From: Megamerina dolium | Taxonomy: Eukaryota; Arthropoda; Insecta; Diptera; Megamerinidae | Reading direction: 5' to 3' | DNA length: 64,000 nucleotides | NCBI GenBank assembly: GCA_963854835.1 | Contig: OY978526.1 | Coordinates: 17,462,368-17,526,367 of the forward strand | Shown here: positions 62,042 through 64,000 of the stretch, in pieces | How the letters are laid out: each line of letters begins with the position of its first letter | Position numbering within the stretch: position 1 is the first letter of the stretch | Notes under the pieces: generated by a model | The model's input: only the letters and a program-made list of their open reading frames with translations | The model's database searches: none | What the model was told of the DNA's origin: nothing | Translations under genes and position numbers: made by a program

Positions 62042-62720
62042 ACTACACCCACATCCATATAAAATCCAGCTCACACAACAACTGAAGCCAGCTGACCATT
62101 CACAACGTCGTAAATACGTCGAATGGGTGCTTGAACAACAGGCGGTGGACGACGATTTTTCGAACAAAATTTTCTTCAGCGACGAAGCACATTTCTCACT
62201 CGGTGGGTATGTTAACAAACAAAATTGTCGTATTTGGGGTTCTGAGAATCCTCAAGTAATTGAAGAAAGGCCACTGCTTCACAAAAAGTGCGCTCTTTGG
62301 TCCGGAGGTGAGATTGGACCTTACTTCTTCGAAAACGACGATGGAACGATTGTCACCGTCAATTCGGAGCGTTATGGTCATATGATAACCGACTTTTTTT
62401 TGCCTGCTATTGAAGAATACGACTTAGAGAATATATGGTTTCAACAAAACGGTGCCACATGCCACACAACTCGAGCGAATATGGCTTTATTGCAAGAGAA
62501 ATTTTCTGGCCGCGTAATTTCTCGTCGTGGCGATATCAAGTGGCCACCAAGATCATGCGATTTGACACCGCTTGACTTTTTTTTTGTGGGGCTACGCGAA
62601 AGACCGTGTTTATGCAGATAAACCTTTAACTCTTGAGCACCTAAAAACCAACATTAGTCACGTTATGGCTGAGATACCGCCCAATATGTGTCAAACAATT
62701 CGCGTGGTGGTCATTTAAAT
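62042..62720 (+). pseudogene. rosa-like transposase, DDE catalytic part
   Basis: The frame resumes with LHPHPYKIQLTQQLKPADHS, then IFFSDEAHFSLGGYVNKQNC (first catalytic Asp), RIWGS and FENDDGTIVTVNSERYGHMI. FQQNGATCHTT follows, where the second catalytic Asp is replaced by Asn (codon 62448-62450), and then WPPRSCDLTPLDFF with the third Asp. Forty-one residues separate the second and third positions, the DD41D spacing of rosa. A run of nine T (62577-62585) shifts the frame. In the next frame GYAKDRVYADKPLTLEHLKT and MAEIPPNMCQ can be read, after which the usual VVENY-type end is missing. Inactive. Confidence 0.85.
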
Positions 62721-62848
62721 GATGTAGTATTTCACACATAATGTCAACGTTTAAACTTTATAATAAAAAAGAAATATCATGATAAAAAATATTTTATATG
62801 TGTTTTATTTACATTTACTTTTGAAACCGCAAAATGGATAACCCTTTA

Positions 62849-63353
62849 TATCATAGCTTCCAGTTGCTACTTGTTATATTGTTTTAGTTACTTTTTATAA
62901 AAAGTACTCATAGACATATGTGTGTGTGTGTATGTGGGCGTATATATACGTATGTGCTGATGTCTATATTTATGTATATTACAAAAATTTTTGAAGGACA
63001 CTTGGTACTTTGGTGCTTTATTTTTATATTTTGTATTTATATTATAACCTCTCTCTCTCTCTCTGTATGAATGTTGGTGTGTACATAATATAAATAAATA
63101 CAATATACTATAATATATGTACATATGCACTTTGAAGTGTACGTACGTACGTATGTGCTTCATTTATATAAAAGCAACAATAACAAAACATTACTCATAA
63201 CTTACTTTTATTCATTAGGATGCCCTCATCATACCAGTATAAGCCATGCATGTACTCATAATGGTACTTATTCACTTAAATATACGAGCGTATGTGCCTT
63301 TAATCTTCCAAAAAGGATTTTCAATGCTACAGCAACAACAACAACAACAACTG

Positions 63354-63387
<34 letters not shown>

Positions 63388-64000
63388 AGTAACAATTCTC
63401 GTACAATTTAAATGAATTTCATTTTTGTTCTTCTCTCATTTATATTTCTCTTGTATTACATTCATCATAATCGTCATATGTTACACATTTGCACACCCAC
63501 ACACACAAACAAGCCTTTCATACATCGTTGCATAATTTATGACACCATTCATTCGAGCTTTATATCATGTATACAGATTTCAATGTGTTACTGTATGTTG
63601 CATAAAATTAAGATCTCTTTCATTCTATGTATGTATGTTATTATTATTATTGCTTTTGTGTGTGTGAAAATGTGTTTTATATTGGCTGCATTTCCATTTC
63701 TCCGGTTCACGTTCGTTCTCATTAATAATGCGCACGTGACAATTGCGTTTTAATGTCATCAATAATAATTGCAGCTAATATTACACTTCACTCAATTGTA
63801 TGTAATGGCAATAGTAGCAACGCAGTTACAATTACAACAATTCCCCATAGGAAAATTTGTAGTTACTGTCTACGGAATTAGTTCTGTTTACTAAGGCAAT
63901 TTGGCAAATTCTAAGTTAATTATGGTGATTCGATGGTATAAACGTATATATTTAAACTCTTGGTAGATATATTCAAGGTAAAAACACTAAGAAATTGATT
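62849..64000. other. AT-rich non-coding DNA with compound microsatellites
   Basis: No gene seen. Includes GT and CT runs near 62921-62932 and 63050-63064, ACGT repeats near 63140-63152 and the CAA/CTA array at 63329-63384. Confidence 0.55.
63329..63384. repeat. Compound (CAA)n(CTA)n microsatellite
   Basis: About seven CAA units followed after a short break by about nine CTA/ACT units. Confidence 0.92.

Larger units (their letters stand above)
61320..62848 (+). mobile_element. rosa-like DD41D Tc1/mariner transposon with nested SINE
   Basis: Terminal inverted repeats of at least 30 bp lie at 61321-61350 and 62818-62847 and differ at one position. Both ends start AAAGGGTTATCC inside ATATA, consistent with TA target duplication. 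Without the SINE the element is about 1.23 kb, normal for Tc1/mariner. It carries one transposase gene, now broken in at least three ways. Confidence 0.88.

Overview
The window looks like AT-rich non-coding DNA from a higher dipteran fly, most likely a tephritid fruit fly. The evidence is the AT-rich base composition, dense CA/GT, CAA and ACAT microsatellites, and the repeat content: BEL/Pao, Jockey, mariner, a rosa-like DD41D element, and mini-me/DINE-1-type elements with (GTCY)n tracts. That repeat set is typical of Diptera. The species cannot be named from the sequence alone. No complete host gene is present.

The one piece of host coding sequence I can support is a short internal exon on the minus strand at 10477-10586. 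It has a clean branch site, polypyrimidine tract, acceptor and donor, and encodes the start of an immunoglobulin V-set-like domain resembling the Beat (beaten path) family. The simplest reading is that much of the window is long-intron DNA of this gene, interspersed with mobile elements.

Layout. 1-570: 3' end of a BEL/Pao LTR retrotransposon. 2455-3900: minus-strand mini-me/DINE-like element with a 153-bp internal tandem array. 4984-6060: decayed LOA/I-type LINE fragment (minus). 10477-10586: Ig exon. 12070-13045: first locus of a dispersed repeat with AAGGTGG/CCACCCT ends. 17215-17560: decayed mariner. 19477-22448: 5'-truncated Jockey-clade LINE with an intact 882-residue ORF2 and 12-bp target site duplications. 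22840-23140: first locus of a CGACATTATTGC motif family. 24249-24960: rosa-like relic. 25300-25880: second AAGGTGG-family locus, arranged head to head. 26798-27471: internally deleted mariner with terminal inverted repeats. 29287-29617: tRNA-derived SINE. 32760-33250 and 41100-42240: further 153-bp arrays. 38834-39420: third AAGGTGG-family locus. 47078-48665 and 52555-54465: two well-preserved DINE-like elements, each followed by CGACATTATTGC-motif DNA. 59403-59905: second derivative of the same mariner type. 61320-62848: rosa-like DD41D transposon interrupted by a second SINE copy.

The features most worth following up are the mini-me/DINE-like family, the previously unnamed SINE and the Ig exon. 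In the DINE-like family a roughly 150-bp monomer exists both as a simple array and as a dimeric higher-order repeat. The remaining stretches are AT-rich DNA with microsatellites in which I see no gene. All functional statements rest on reading motifs by eye; no database search was possible.
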